The notes: generated by a model from the sequence alone, not told the origin. Shown: positions 16,501-24,272, numbered from the stretch's first letter. The stretch is DNA of 44,678 nucleotides from GCA-002282575 sp964519885 (GCA_964519885.1 CAZFLX010000020.1:1-44678); one strand, 5' to 3'. Translations and numbers: made by a program.

Positions 16501-16619
16501 ACCTGTGGCAGTGCAGAAAGCGGCAGCAGTCGATAGGCCAGTAGCCCAGAAAGCATGATGGCCAGCATCAACAGACTGGTGGCAATGGGGCGCAGAATAA
16601 AAAAGCGACTGATATTCAC
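13533..16619 (-). CDS. mdtB: RND efflux permease, MdtB-like
   Basis: This 1028-aa RND permease is paired with the MdtC-like gene that follows. It opens with MNISRFFILRPIATSLLM and LSALPQVDYPTIQVSA. It carries the proton-relay pair in TGFVVDDAIVMIENIARR and the lysine in GLVMKNAIMMIDFALEG. The periplasmic docking and porter subdomains are full length. In E. coli an MdtB2MdtC trimer is the active form; having both types side by side points to the same arrangement here. It starts five bases after the adaptor gene, consistent with one transcript running adaptor, B, C, outer-membrane protein. Confidence 0.92.
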   Translation of the reverse strand: MNISRFFILRPIATSLLMLAIMLSGLLAYRLLPLSALPQVDYPTIQVSAFYPGASPEVVASTIVAPLEKQLGQMPSLAQMHSNSTSGAATITLRFELNLPLDVAEQQVQAAMNAANNLLPADLPTPPIYHKVNPADAPIMTIAVTSPTLNTPQLQDLVETRLAMKLSQLSGVGLVSIAGNQRPAIRVQLNAAQVAALGLSFESLRTLINDNNLSMSKGSLQGPYRSSTIDANDQLKTPDDYRALIVAYQNGNAIRLGDIGSVVEDAQNQYLSAWLNEQPAILLNIQRQPNANVIAVTDRIRQSLPELTANFPASVNIEVVTDRTQSIRQALQEMSKDMLIAIILVVAVIFIFLNNLKATLIPSLAIPLSLVGTLGVMYLLGFSINNLTLMALVVATGFVVDDAIVMIENIARRREEGESALTAAINGAGQVGFTIISLTFSLIAVLIPLLFMQDIIGRLFREFALTLTVAMLISAVISLTLTPMMAAYLSPKPNKESDSTAHPSHATKDTWFTPIQNTYLRWLNGVLSHQRVTLLASFVLLLVSALLYWQIPKSFFPVQDTGILTVTVDAPAKSSFAQQSALQQALAQRLLTDPAVQSITSFIGVDGQNMSPNSGRMNIQLIDKSERENASLIIERLRQLASTEAQLAVYIQPSPELTVEDQLARSPYQFKLTSPFSQDLAQASEAMVSALQSLPQLSQVSSDLNLQGQQVFININRDQATRLGVTVKQIDAALYNAFGQRLIATIFSQSNQYRVVMEMAEASAQGLDKLAQVYIINNQQQAIPLHRLAQFEVKSTALAVQRLDQFPSASIAFAVNPGVSLGEAVAAIQQTKASLELPASVELKLQGATLAFENSLSNSLWLLLAAIITVYIVLGVLYESLIHPVTILSTLPAAAIGALIALHLAGFALDIIGIIGLILLIGLVMKNAIMMIDFALEGMRQQALSAEAAIVQACRHRLRPILMTTFAALFGALPLMLSSGLGEELRQPMGYAIVGGLLLSQLITLFTTPVIFLQLEKRLPSSRLNAHE

Positions 16620-16624
16620 GCGTT

Positions 16625-17851
16625 TTACTCGTTGCTAGGATTGACTGGGACAGCTTGTTTAACTGGTTTAGTCTTATCGGCGTTGGCTGATTTCACTAAA
16701 CTGCCCGGTTTCAGTCGATCACTTCCGTCGGTCACTAAGGCATCACCTTCATTCAATTCTGCTGCAACGGCAATATGCGTTGGGGTACTATACAGACGCT
16801 TAACCGCAACCGTTTCAACTTTATTGTCTTCCGTCACACGATAGACATAATCACCCTGCGCACCATATAACACCGCTTGACTGGGAATGATCAATACCTG
16901 TTTTAAAGTGTCGAGTTGCAAGCGAACCTGCACGAATTGATTGGCTGTTAATTGTTGTTGGGCATTGCTAACAAAGGCTTTTAAGCGAATGCTACCGGTG
17001 GCGGCATCTACTTGATTATCACTAATCCAATCGCCACTGGTTGCCAGGTGTTGGCTTTTATCAGCATTCCAGATTTCGACCATCATCGACTCTGTTGCCT
17101 GTTTCCCCTGTTGTAATCGAGAAAGATGCATTTCGGGCAGCGAAAAAATCACAGTAATGGGGTCTATTTCAACAATAGTGGCTAAACCGTTGGTATCACT
17201 GGCTTTGATTTGGTTGCCCACATCGACTTGACGGAAACCGATTTTACCCGTTAGCGGAGCATGAATTTTGGTGTAACTCAGTTGCAGTTCGGTGTTTTGA
17301 ATTTGCGCCTGAACCGTGTTGAGTGTCGCTTGGGTTTGTAGTACCAGTGAGGCTTGAGTGTCGCGCTGTTGGGTGGCAATGGCGTCATCGGCGACCAAGG
17401 TTTCGTAGCGTTTTAAATCGCGTTTGGCGTTGTCGAGGAGGGCTTTTTGTTGCGCCAGTTGCGCTTTTTGCTGGGCTAATTGTGTTTGTAAAGCACGAGG
17501 ATCGATTTCCGCTAATAACTGTCCTTTTTTAACCAGCTGTCCTTCGTTAAAGTGCAATTTTTGTAGCTCGCCGTCGATGCGCGAGCGCAACACCACTTGC
17601 TGGCGTGGGGTAATGCGTCCTAGTGCTTCAATCCAGACAGGCATGTCTTCACGCGTCACTTTGGCGGTGAAGACAGGAGTTGGGCGTTCGCCTTTGACTG
17701 GGTTGTCTTTAGATTGTTTAGGCTGTTGTGAGGTAGCGGCTTCGCTGGTATCGTCGGGCTGATTAAAACGCTGATAGCCCCACCAACTGCTTGCTAAAAT
17801 CGCCACGAGTGCTAGACTAATGAGGGTTTTGGATGTTTTTTTCACAATCAA
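16625..17851 (-). CDS. mdtA: RND periplasmic adaptor (membrane fusion protein), MdtA-like
   Basis: This 408-aa protein is anchored by one N-terminal hydrophobic helix (TLISLALVAILASSWWGY). The hallmark lipoyl half-motifs are LRSRIDGELQKLHFNEGQLV and the later APLTGKIGFRQVDVGNQI. They flank an Ala/Gln coiled hairpin, followed by beta-barrel and membrane-proximal domains. The order matches E. coli MdtA. It bridges the two permeases and the outer-membrane channel. The first codon is TTG; a GTG two codons later (17845) is the alternative. It is first in the operon, with a possible promoter 31 bases upstream of the start codon. Confidence 0.92.
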   Translation of the reverse strand: MIVKKTSKTLISLALVAILASSWWGYQRFNQPDDTSEAATSQQPKQSKDNPVKGERPTPVFTAKVTREDMPVWIEALGRITPRQQVVLRSRIDGELQKLHFNEGQLVKKGQLLAEIDPRALQTQLAQQKAQLAQQKALLDNAKRDLKRYETLVADDAIATQQRDTQASLVLQTQATLNTVQAQIQNTELQLSYTKIHAPLTGKIGFRQVDVGNQIKASDTNGLATIVEIDPITVIFSLPEMHLSRLQQGKQATESMMVEIWNADKSQHLATSGDWISDNQVDAATGSIRLKAFVSNAQQQLTANQFVQVRLQLDTLKQVLIIPSQAVLYGAQGDYVYRVTEDNKVETVAVKRLYSTPTHIAVAAELNEGDALVTDGSDRLKPGSLVKSANADKTKPVKQAVPVNPSNE

Positions 17852-17881
17852 TCAAAGCCTAATATGGGTAAATTGAAAAAG

Positions 17882-17917
17882 ATTATAGCCTGAAAAGCCG
17901 TTATGTTTTAGGCTTTT
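17882..17917 (-). promoter_or_regulatory. Putative promoter of the RND operon overlapping a short hairpin
   Basis: On the minus strand a consensus -10 TATAAT lies at 17882-17887, about 30 bases before the adaptor gene, with a weak TAAAAC at -35 (17905-17910). AAAAGCC/GGCTTTT (17893-17899 and 17911-17917) forms a 7-base hairpin over the spacer. It could act as a terminator for the upstream CNNM gene or as a regulator site. No other clear signal was seen in 17852-18052. Confidence 0.4.
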
Positions 17918-18052
17918 AGCTATCGGTTACTCATGTCTAACCGCTGTTATAGGAAAGATGATGCGTTTTGCAAAGGTGTCTGTTCTGGCGAGTTAATAGT
18001 GCAAAGATAACTTGCCGCTAACCGGCTTATGCGCAAATGCTATGTGTTATAG

Positions 18053-19333
18053 TTAAGCCGTTCGAGTAGCTAATATTTTGTCGATTTTTTTGCCATCCAT
18101 ATCCACCACCTCAAAACGCCAACCCTGCCATTCTACATAGTCAGTGGGCGAGGCGACTTTGCCTAACAGTAACATCATCATGCCACCAAGGGTGTGGTAA
18201 CGTCCTTTGTCTTCATCGGGTAATGAGGTTAACTTTAACCGATCTTTCATTTCTGGAATGGGAATAATGCCATCCAGCAGCCAAGACCCATCCTCACGTT
18301 GAATCGCCCAGGCATCTTCATCATTTAAGGGCGTAAACTCTCCTGTTACCGCTTCCAATAAGTCCCTTAACGTCACCATGCCTTTTATGGTGCCGTATTC
18401 ATCCACCACAAAGGTCATTTGTAAATGATTGGTACGAAATTTTTCCAATAATTCCATAGCCGTTAACATTTCGGGTACATAAATTGCCGGCGTTAAATGA
18501 TGACGAAAATCTAGCTGACCCCCTTTTGCTAACACGGCGAGTGCTTGTCGTGAATGTATGACCCCCAGTATATGATCCATACTACCTTCACATACTGGAA
18601 AGCGGGAATGATCTGACTCAATCAGCGCTGTTAAATTGTTTTCTACCGGCAGGTTTACATCTAAAAATTTTACATCAGCGGTAGGGATCATAATAGAACC
18701 CAGTTTACGATCATCCAAGCGGAACAGGTTGCGCATCATATCGTGTTGCTGTGGTTCAATGACGCCCGCATCCGACCCTTCGGCTAGCAATGCTTGAATT
18801 TCTTCTTCAGTAACGCTGGCAGAATGTTGCTGTTTAATTGGCAACAAGCGCATAAGCAAATGGGTAGAACCCGATAGTAGCGCCACAAAAGGTCGAGCCA
18901 CAAAGGTCAACCATTGCATGGGGATAGCGACTAAACAAGCAATGGGTTCTGGATTAATTTGACCTAAGCGTTTAGGCACCAGCTCGCCGACGACAATAGA
19001 GACATAAGTCACCACCACTACCACCAGGCTAGTCGCCATGATAGCGGCTGTTCCGGAACTCATTCCTAAGCCTTGTAGCCAAACGGATACACTGGCGGCA
19101 AATAAGGCCTCACCGATAATGCCGTTCAAAATACTAATCGAGGTAATACCAATTTGAATGGTAGAAAGAAAGCGAGTAGGGTCTTCTGCAATGTTTAATG
19201 CTACTTCAGCCGAACGACTACCTTCCGTGGCTAATTTTTTTAGGCGTGCTTTACGCGAAGTGACTAATGCAATTTCTGTCATGGCAAAAACGCCATTCAG
19301 CACAATTAAACCCAATAAAATTAAAATTTCCAC
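18053..19333 (-). CDS. CNNM/CBS/CorC-HlyC family membrane protein (UPF0053)
   Basis: This 426-aa protein has three parts. A CNNM-type membrane domain (about 1-185) has ILILLGLIVLNGVFAMTEIA and IVVGELVPKRLGQINPE. A CBS pair (about 205-325) has IMIPTADVKFLDV and FVVDEYGTIKGMVTLRDLLE. A CorC/HlyC transporter-associated domain (about 340-420) has WLLDGIIPIPEMKDRLKL. Relatives take part in Mg2+ or Co2+ homeostasis, and the older name hemolysin C is misleading. The start is GTG with AGGA 11 bases upstream. It is probably monocistronic. Transport direction and ion are not known from sequence. Confidence 0.9.
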   Translation of the reverse strand: MEILILLGLIVLNGVFAMTEIALVTSRKARLKKLATEGSRSAEVALNIAEDPTRFLSTIQIGITSISILNGIIGEALFAASVSVWLQGLGMSSGTAAIMATSLVVVVVTYVSIVVGELVPKRLGQINPEPIACLVAIPMQWLTFVARPFVALLSGSTHLLMRLLPIKQQHSASVTEEEIQALLAEGSDAGVIEPQQHDMMRNLFRLDDRKLGSIMIPTADVKFLDVNLPVENNLTALIESDHSRFPVCEGSMDHILGVIHSRQALAVLAKGGQLDFRHHLTPAIYVPEMLTAMELLEKFRTNHLQMTFVVDEYGTIKGMVTLRDLLEAVTGEFTPLNDEDAWAIQREDGSWLLDGIIPIPEMKDRLKLTSLPDEDKGRYHTLGGMMMLLLGKVASPTDYVEWQGWRFEVVDMDGKKIDKILATRTA

Positions 19334-19525
19334 TCGAAACGATTTCCTTTATGCGCTACTCAGGTCAACAGCTTAATGGATTTTCTTCATGGGTTCAATT
19401 CGATGAGCGACTGATAGCTGTTATGTTGGGGCTTATGCTCGAGTATGCCGCCAATCGAGATGGATTGATGACAATTGATTTGATGTCTGTCAAGACTAAT
19501 CGAACAAGCTGTGCGTATGTTAGCC

Positions 19526-20098
19526 TTAGAGAATGTGTTTGTGACGGGCGATTTCTAACTCTTTGGTTTGGATAAAATAAACCAATTGACGACGCATTTC
19601 TTCTGTCAAATTAACAAACTCAACAGCTACGCTGCAACTGGCATCAGGATGATGAATCACTTTGACCACCTGAGAGCGCACCAATAAAGGCTCAGCTTGT
19701 AGGTTTAGAAACATTAACAAATCGATGAATTGCTTATCTTGCGTGGCGCAACTGGCATTAAAAGACAGGCCCCCAGCACTAATATTGACTGGCACCGTGG
19801 GTAGGGTGTGTTTAATCGCTTCTTCACCCAAGCCATGCATAATAAAGTTGAGTTTTTCGTTCAGCGCTGTGAGTGCATCGGCCATTAGGGAGCTTTTTTC
19901 GCCAATTAAACGGATGCTTTCTTCAACACGGGTTTCGATTTCACTGAGTGCGCTGGGGAAATAGCGCTCAATGAAGCTGGCATCAGCCACAGAAGGTAAG
20001 GGGGTTTGCGCTTCTTCGTCAGACAATACACGGTAAGAAAAGGGAAGCATGGTATCCATGCGAAAGTAAGCTCGTTGTTGAGCAGAAGCATCTTTCAT
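19526..20098 (-). CDS. Atypical PilZ domain protein of the flgMN operon
   Basis: This 190-aa cytoplasmic protein carries both c-di-GMP motifs of PilZ domains: RxxxR at R9-R13 (RAYFR) and NxSxxG at N105-G110 (NISAGG). They are separated by about 90 residues instead of the usual 20-30. The insert (about 40-95) is helical (LSEIETRVEESIRLIGEK, then LMADALTALNEKLNFIM). Helix-inserted PilZ proteins that oligomerise are known from xanthomonads. It starts three bases after flgN, a place where pseudomonads keep the PilZ flagellar brake FlgZ. A role in c-di-GMP control of swimming is therefore likely, although the architecture differs from FlgZ/YcgR. Confidence 0.75.
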   Translation of the reverse strand: MKDASAQQRAYFRMDTMLPFSYRVLSDEEAQTPLPSVADASFIERYFPSALSEIETRVEESIRLIGEKSSLMADALTALNEKLNFIMHGLGEEAIKHTLPTVPVNISAGGLSFNASCATQDKQFIDLLMFLNLQAEPLLVRSQVVKVIHHPDASCSVAVEFVNLTEEMRRQLVYFIQTKELEIARHKHIL

Positions 20099-20101
20099 AA
20101 G

Positions 20102-20560
20102 TTAAGCAGTAGCCAATGTTAAACTAGAAATAGGAGTCGTTGCACTAAGCTGTCCGCTAGCGCCATAGGTATCATGTGTTTTTATTTTACCCGATAACAA
20201 GCTTAAGCCAAACTCATTTAACCGCATCAAGTTTTGAAGCAACATAGCATTACGCTGATTATTGCGTTGAATGTCTTGGGTGATGTTGATAATGCGACTA
20301 ACCAGTGTTTGCTGATCACAAATTGACGTTAACCAGTCCGCTAGATTCCCTGCTTCTGGTTTGGTGGTGGAACAAGCAACTAAAGCCTGTTCGGTTTGAA
20401 TGAGAAGGTCTAACTGATTTGATTTGAGATGAGCAACCTCACCGATGCGCTCGGCATGGTTGCTCTTGAATGCTTCGAACTCTTGATCTAGGGTGAGTAG
20501 AAAAGCGTTCAGTTGTTCAGACCATTGTGTTAATAGCTGACAGGCATTCATGGCGTTCAT
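20102..20560 (-). CDS. flgN: FlgN, export chaperone for hook-filament junction proteins
   Basis: This 152-aa all-helical cytoplasmic protein is of normal FlgN size. The N-terminal helices (QLLTQWSEQLNAFLLTLDQE) and the C-terminal NQRNAMLLQNLMRLNEFGLS, then DTYGASGQL, match the family. FlgN binds FlgK and FlgL in the cytosol and delivers them to the export gate; both clients are encoded in this window. It lies 25 bases after flgM and three bases before the PilZ gene, so it is in the FliA-dependent unit. Two in-frame ATGs at the start (20560 and 20551) cannot be separated. Confidence 0.9.
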   Translation of the reverse strand: MNAMNACQLLTQWSEQLNAFLLTLDQEFEAFKSNHAERIGEVAHLKSNQLDLLIQTEQALVACSTTKPEAGNLADWLTSICDQQTLVSRIINITQDIQRNNQRNAMLLQNLMRLNEFGLSLLSGKIKTHDTYGASGQLSATTPISSLTLATA

Positions 20561-20585
20561 CTCATTATATCAGTCGTTAAACAAC

Positions 20586-20906
20586 TTAGCCGTTAAGCTG
20601 TTGTTCGAAACGACTTAGGCGAGCTGCGATGGCAGCAGGGTTAGGCTGATAACTGCCGTCTGCGATGGCAGCACGCAAACGAGCAACACGTTCAGCATTG
20701 ACTTCAGAAGATGATCCTGTTTGTTGACTGAGTTGACCCAGACGACTAGCCGTATTGGTAATGGTGACCTTTTCGTCACTTTTGGCAATCATTGCCGCCC
20801 CAGCATCTTGAGTTTTAGCTTCGCCTTTGCGTCCAGCGAGTGTCTCAAGGTTGGTAGAGCCTTTGTTGGCGTTATTGACGCCTCTTAATAATGTATTGAT
20901 GTCCAT
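20586..20906 (-). CDS. flgM: FlgM, anti-sigma-28 factor
   Basis: This 106-aa protein is small and polar. The N-terminal part is disordered (MDINTLLRGVNNANKG). The C-terminal sigma-binding part has VTITNTASRLGQLSQQ and ERVARLRAAIADGSYQPNP, which are family hallmarks. FlgM holds FliA inactive until the hook is complete and FlgM is exported. I start it at 20906, not an in-frame codon ten residues upstream, because GAGG lies eight bases before this ATG. A strong FliA promoter stands 60 bases upstream, giving the usual feedback. Confidence 0.94.
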   Translation of the reverse strand: MDINTLLRGVNNANKGSTNLETLAGRKGEAKTQDAGAAMIAKSDEKVTITNTASRLGQLSQQTGSSSEVNAERVARLRAAIADGSYQPNPAAIAARLSRFEQQLNG

Positions 20907-20966
20907 GATTTCTGCCTCACCCCGTTTTATTATCATTCTAGCAATTTTTTTGCCTATCTGAGAGGG

Positions 20967-20993
20967 TTATCGAACAAATTGCGTAAAACTTTA
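20967..20993 (-). promoter_or_regulatory. FliA (sigma-28) promoter of flgM-flgN-PilZ
   Basis: Reading the minus strand, TAAAGTTT (20986-20993) is followed after exactly 11 bases by TTCGATAA (20967-20974). This is two bases from the enterobacterial FliA consensus TAAAGTTT-N11-GCCGATAA. It lies in the flgA-flgM gap, so flgM can be transcribed late, apart from flgA. Confidence 0.85.
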
Positions 20994-21032
20994 GTTTTTT
21001 TTATTTTTTTATCGCCGCACTGTTCAAACATT

Positions 21033-21755
21033 TCACCTCACGCTGACTGTATCGGCCGATTCAATGTAAGCTTTAATAATTTTGTTTGAACTTTGATTTT
21101 TTACCCGAATAGCCTGTCCTAAGCTACCCGATTCCAAAGCGATACCTTTCATTTCAATGCGAAAACGTGGATCGGCGCTGACAATATTCACCAAATCATT
21201 TTTATGGATGAGTGTTCGATTGGTGAGGTGGTTGTGTTGTAAGGCTGTGCCTTTAGCAATAAATTGACGCATGGCTTTGTGTTCAAGACCATCGAGTTGA
21301 CGAAGATGGTTAGGGGTCACCTGTGAATTTAATCGCCAACTCATCGCTAGCATCGAGGCATCTAGGGCTTGACCTGCCATTAAATCTTGTATGGCCACCA
21401 CAACCGGCAATAGTCCAGTCACTTTCGCATTCACATATTGCCGCCATTGCGGGCTAGTGCAGCTAATGGTAAGGGACACATTACCCACCCGTTGCTTGGT
21501 GTTAAAATTGATTTGCGGTGGCGTTTCACAGTTGGGTTTTTTGGCTGCAACGGATAGTGGTGTAATCCTGACTTGTGGCTGTTTCAGTTGCGGGTCTAAG
21601 TGGGTTAAGATATAACCCTGAGCCAGTTGCATTAACTCTAGGTGACTTTCAGCTCGGCTGTTTGAAGGGCTAAACAGACTGAAAAAACCAAATAACAACA
21701 TTATTGTGCCAATGATTAGGGATTGTTGGCATGATTTACGCTTAATGCTCTGCAT
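21033..21755 (-). CDS. flgA: FlgA, P-ring assembly chaperone
   Basis: This 240-aa periplasmic protein begins with a basic N-terminus and hydrophobic core (LIIGTIMLLFGFFSLFS), then a likely cleavage site at SRA-ES. The C-terminal SAF-type beta domain has LMAGQALDASML, the RQFIAKGTALQHNHL stretch and LGQAIRVKNQSSNKII. FlgA helps FlgI form the P ring. I prefer the ATG at 21755 over the TTG at 21764. The gene is divergent from cheV with under 70 bases between them. flgM follows after 126 bases and has its own FliA promoter. Confidence 0.9.
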   Translation of the reverse strand: MQSIKRKSCQQSLIIGTIMLLFGFFSLFSPSNSRAESHLELMQLAQGYILTHLDPQLKQPQVRITPLSVAAKKPNCETPPQINFNTKQRVGNVSLTISCTSPQWRQYVNAKVTGLLPVVVAIQDLMAGQALDASMLAMSWRLNSQVTPNHLRQLDGLEHKAMRQFIAKGTALQHNHLTNRTLIHKNDLVNIVSADPRFRIEMKGIALESGSLGQAIRVKNQSSNKIIKAYIESADTVSVR

Positions 21756-21760
21756 AAGTT

Positions 21761-21787
21761 TCAAGATTTACCTAAACTGGCCGAATT
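21761..21787 (+). promoter_or_regulatory. FliA-type promoter of cheV-flgT
   Basis: TCAA (21761-21764), a 15-base spacer and GCCGAATT (21780-21787) match the TCAAG-N14-GCCGATA form of FliA promoters in vibrios and pseudomonads. A start would fall near 21794, about 30 bases before the cheV ATG. A weak sigma-54-like GG/GC pair overlaps it but is less convincing. Confidence 0.6.
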
Positions 21788-21823
21788 AAGGCTTATTGTA
21801 GCGAATAAAACGGATTTTTACCT

Positions 21824-22789
21824 ATGTCTGACCTGTTAAAAAAAATTGATCGTCGTACCAAACTTGCTGGTATGAATCGCATGGAGCTGTTGTTGTTTAC
21901 ACTGCACGATGATCAACGCTTTGGCATTAATGTCTTCAAGGTAAGGGAAGTGATTCGCACGCCGCACATTTCGCCCGTGCCAAAATCCGACGCTCGCATC
22001 GTTGGTATTGCCGACATACGGGGCGCAACCATGCCAGTGATTGATTTACCCTTGTCTCTCGATTTAGCACCGATGAAAGATGTTCCCAATACACTCACCA
22101 TTGTCACAGAATTTAACAGTTCGGTGCAGGGGTTTTTGGTGGGTTCGGTTGATAAGATCGTTCATTTGCGTTGGGAAGATATTTTGCCACCGCCTGAAAC
22201 CTTGATGAATGTCAATTATTTAACCGGTGTGACTAAGGTCAATAATCATTTAGTGGAAATCATCGACGTTGAGCGTGTTCTGCAAGAGGTTGCGGGACGC
22301 AGTGCGGCGGATGTTTCTGACGAGGTGGGTAAGCTTGGTCAAGATGTGATTAATGGTCGTGAGTTCTTGGTCATTGGCGCCGATGATTCTGTGGTTGCTC
22401 GCACCAAGCTTAAGGCGGTTCTGGATAAATTGGGCGTCAAATCCATCATTTTCAATAACGGTCGTTTGGCGTTCGAAGCATTACAAAAAATGGCCGATAA
22501 AGCCGACAAAGGTGATGCGATTGCTGTCAATAAACAAGTGTTAATGTTGGTTTCGGATATTGAAATGCCTGAAATGGATGGCTATACCTTAACCACCAAA
22601 GTACGTAAGGATCCACGTTTAAAAGATCTGTTTGTTGTACTCAACTCATCTTTGTCGGGCGGTTTTAATGACAGTTTAACCGCTAAGGTTGGCGCGAATA
22701 AGTTCTTGTCAAAATGGCATACCGATGAATTGGCTAACTTGGTCATAGATCGTATTCGCGCTCGGGATCAAGCGCAGGCTGAAGCATGA
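21824..22789 (+). CDS. cheV: CheV chemotaxis coupling protein (CheW-REC)
   Basis: This 321-aa protein has a CheW-like domain (about 15-165), with FGINVFKVREVIRTPHISPV and IADIRGATMPVIDLPLSL. A receiver (about 185-310) has phospho-acceptor D245 in VSDIEMPEMDGYTL and the late lysine in NKFLSKWH. CheV couples chemoreceptors to CheA, and its phosphorylation helps adaptation. The unit cheV-flgT overlaps by four bases (ATGA) and lies divergent to flgA, as in Vibrio-type flagellar loci. A FliA-type promoter precedes it. Confidence 0.95.
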   Translation: MSDLLKKIDRRTKLAGMNRMELLLFTLHDDQRFGINVFKVREVIRTPHISPVPKSDARIVGIADIRGATMPVIDLPLSLDLAPMKDVPNTLTIVTEFNSSVQGFLVGSVDKIVHLRWEDILPPPETLMNVNYLTGVTKVNNHLVEIIDVERVLQEVAGRSAADVSDEVGKLGQDVINGREFLVIGADDSVVARTKLKAVLDKLGVKSIIFNNGRLAFEALQKMADKADKGDAIAVNKQVLMLVSDIEMPEMDGYTLTTKVRKDPRLKDLFVVLNSSLSGGFNDSLTAKVGANKFLSKWHTDELANLVIDRIRARDQAQAEA

Positions 22790-23982
22790 CTTTTGCCAAA
22801 CCACTCATCACGTTCCTGAGCCTTTGCTTTTTCGGCTTCATTAGCGGATCGGTGTTAGCGCAAACGCCTTGTGTCGAAGTTGATGGGGTTGCTCAAATCG
22901 AAAATGGGGATATTGCCTTTGCAAGACAAATGGCGATTCGAGATGCCTTGGCACAGGCGGTGCTGTCATCGAATGTGCGTGTTAATGCTCAGTCGGAAAC
23001 ACAAAATTTTGCTTTAACGCGTCAGTCGGCACAGTTTGCTGCTCAGCAAAAAATTACCAGTATGAAAGTACTATCAGAAGTACAAGAAGCTGGTGCCATT
23101 CGGGTGAGTGTTTCGGCTTGTTTAACCGAGGAAGCCAAGGTATGCCCTAACTATATCGCACGCTATGTGCCTAAAGTGGCTATTGCATCGGTTGCGGTGC
23201 AAGATGAATATTCGGTGAAAGATATTTTAGACGTTGCACCTGGCTATCAAGGCGAGTTAGTAAATCGACTCTGGTCGTCAGGTCAGCGTAATGTGGAAAC
23301 CTTGCATACCGCCAGTGATTTGTATGTCGGGCGGCCAATTATTCCAAACTTATCCTCAACCATGTTGCAAACGGCCAGCGATCGTACTTTAGCGCAGTAC
23401 TTAGTGCTAACCGTGATTCGCTCAGCCGATTGGGAAGTCGAACAGAACGCCGTTGCAGGCGAAATTCGTAAAGCCTTTCGTTTCGACAAAGAGCCGACAC
23501 AACGCACCGTGAGTGTTGAATGGTATGTTATCGATCTCATTCAAGAACGCCAGTTGGTACAGGGCAATGCTTTTAAATCGGTCAGCAATGCTGATGTGCG
23601 TGTTGGTCGAGATAAGCCTTTTGCTAGTCGTCAGTTTTTTGTCACACCGACAGGTAAGTTGTTCGATTATGTGTTAGAGCAACAAGTTTCTTCCATTAAA
23701 GACAGCTTAGCTTGTGTGCCCATTGCCGCCACCATTGCCGAAGTCGATAAAGATAAGGTTGTCGTACCCATCAGTATCGATTCCGGTGTATCCCAAGGAG
23801 ATGTGTTGGCGGTGTATAGTCGAACTTCTCGGCCCTATCGTGTTGGTGCCATCGAATTGGGTACTGATTTAGAACCGACGGCATTTATCCGCGTACAAAA
23901 AGTGTTACCTCGTTTTATTGTTGGGCAGTTCGAGGGGAAGAAGGGGTTGGTGCAGGCGGGTGATATCGTTAAATCTTGGTAA
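22786..23982 (+). CDS. flgT: FlgT-like flagellar outer ring protein
   Basis: This 398-aa exported protein has a signal peptide (hydrophobic ITFLSLCFFGFISGSVLA, cleavage near LAQ). The N-terminal part has VDGVAQIENGDIAFARQMAI and RDALAQAVLSSNVRVNAQSE, the FlgT N-terminal domain. A middle domain contains LAQYLVLTVIRSADWEVEQ, and the C-terminal domain has VPISIDSGVSQGDVLAVYSR. In Vibrio, FlgT forms the H ring around the basal body and works with FlgO and FlgP. Only a broken flgO is seen here, and no flgP. It is translationally coupled to cheV. Confidence 0.85.
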   Translation: MTFAKPLITFLSLCFFGFISGSVLAQTPCVEVDGVAQIENGDIAFARQMAIRDALAQAVLSSNVRVNAQSETQNFALTRQSAQFAAQQKITSMKVLSEVQEAGAIRVSVSACLTEEAKVCPNYIARYVPKVAIASVAVQDEYSVKDILDVAPGYQGELVNRLWSSGQRNVETLHTASDLYVGRPIIPNLSSTMLQTASDRTLAQYLVLTVIRSADWEVEQNAVAGEIRKAFRFDKEPTQRTVSVEWYVIDLIQERQLVQGNAFKSVSNADVRVGRDKPFASRQFFVTPTGKLFDYVLEQQVSSIKDSLACVPIAATIAEVDKDKVVVPISIDSGVSQGDVLAVYSRTSRPYRVGAIELGTDLEPTAFIRVQKVLPRFIVGQFEGKKGLVQAGDIVKSW

Positions 23983-24024
23983 TTTCATCATTCAATGCCC
24001 TATATCTTTGTCAGCTTCACCTTT

Positions 24025-24043
24025 GCGCTACTATTTGTAGCGC
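24025..24043. repeat. Short perfect hairpin downstream of flgT
   Basis: GCGCTAC (24025-24031) and GTAGCGC (24037-24043) form a 7-base stem with a 5-base loop, 42 bases after the flgT stop. With no T run following, it is a stabilising or processing stem more than a terminator. The 413-base flgT-flgB gap otherwise holds a REP-like element, a terminator and a sigma-54 promoter, listed separately, and no gene. Confidence 0.5.
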
Positions 24044-24207
24044 TGCGGTTCGCTTTCGCGATCTATGGCATTGACTGAGTGAAATGCAACCGAGTAAGGA
24101 TTTTTTTTGTGCCTTTAGCGCCTAGCCATTTTAACTGGCGTTGTAACCGCTTCGCTATTTTGCCAGCTCATGATGGTTTTTGAGTTGTACTCGTAGGCTT
24201 CATTCCA

Positions 24208-24239
24208 TCTCCCAATGGGAGAGGGCTAGGGTGAGGGGA
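24208..24239. repeat. REP-like dispersed palindromic element
   Basis: TCTCCCA (24208-24214) and TGGGAGA (24216-24222) form a palindrome around one base, followed by GGGCTAGGGTGAGGGG. This composite sequence is widespread between genes in many proteobacterial chromosomes, often near gene ends. Here it sits in the flgT-flgB gap. Only one copy was seen in the window. Confidence 0.5.
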
Positions 24240-24272
24240 AACTCTCGTGCATGATAATTAATCTGTTTTTAT

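Noticed and set aside
21726..21742. Sigma-54 promoter within the 5' end of flgA for cheV
   Set aside because: GG and GC spacing is right but the -12 element is ACGCT, a poor match, and a better FliA-type site lies closer to cheV.
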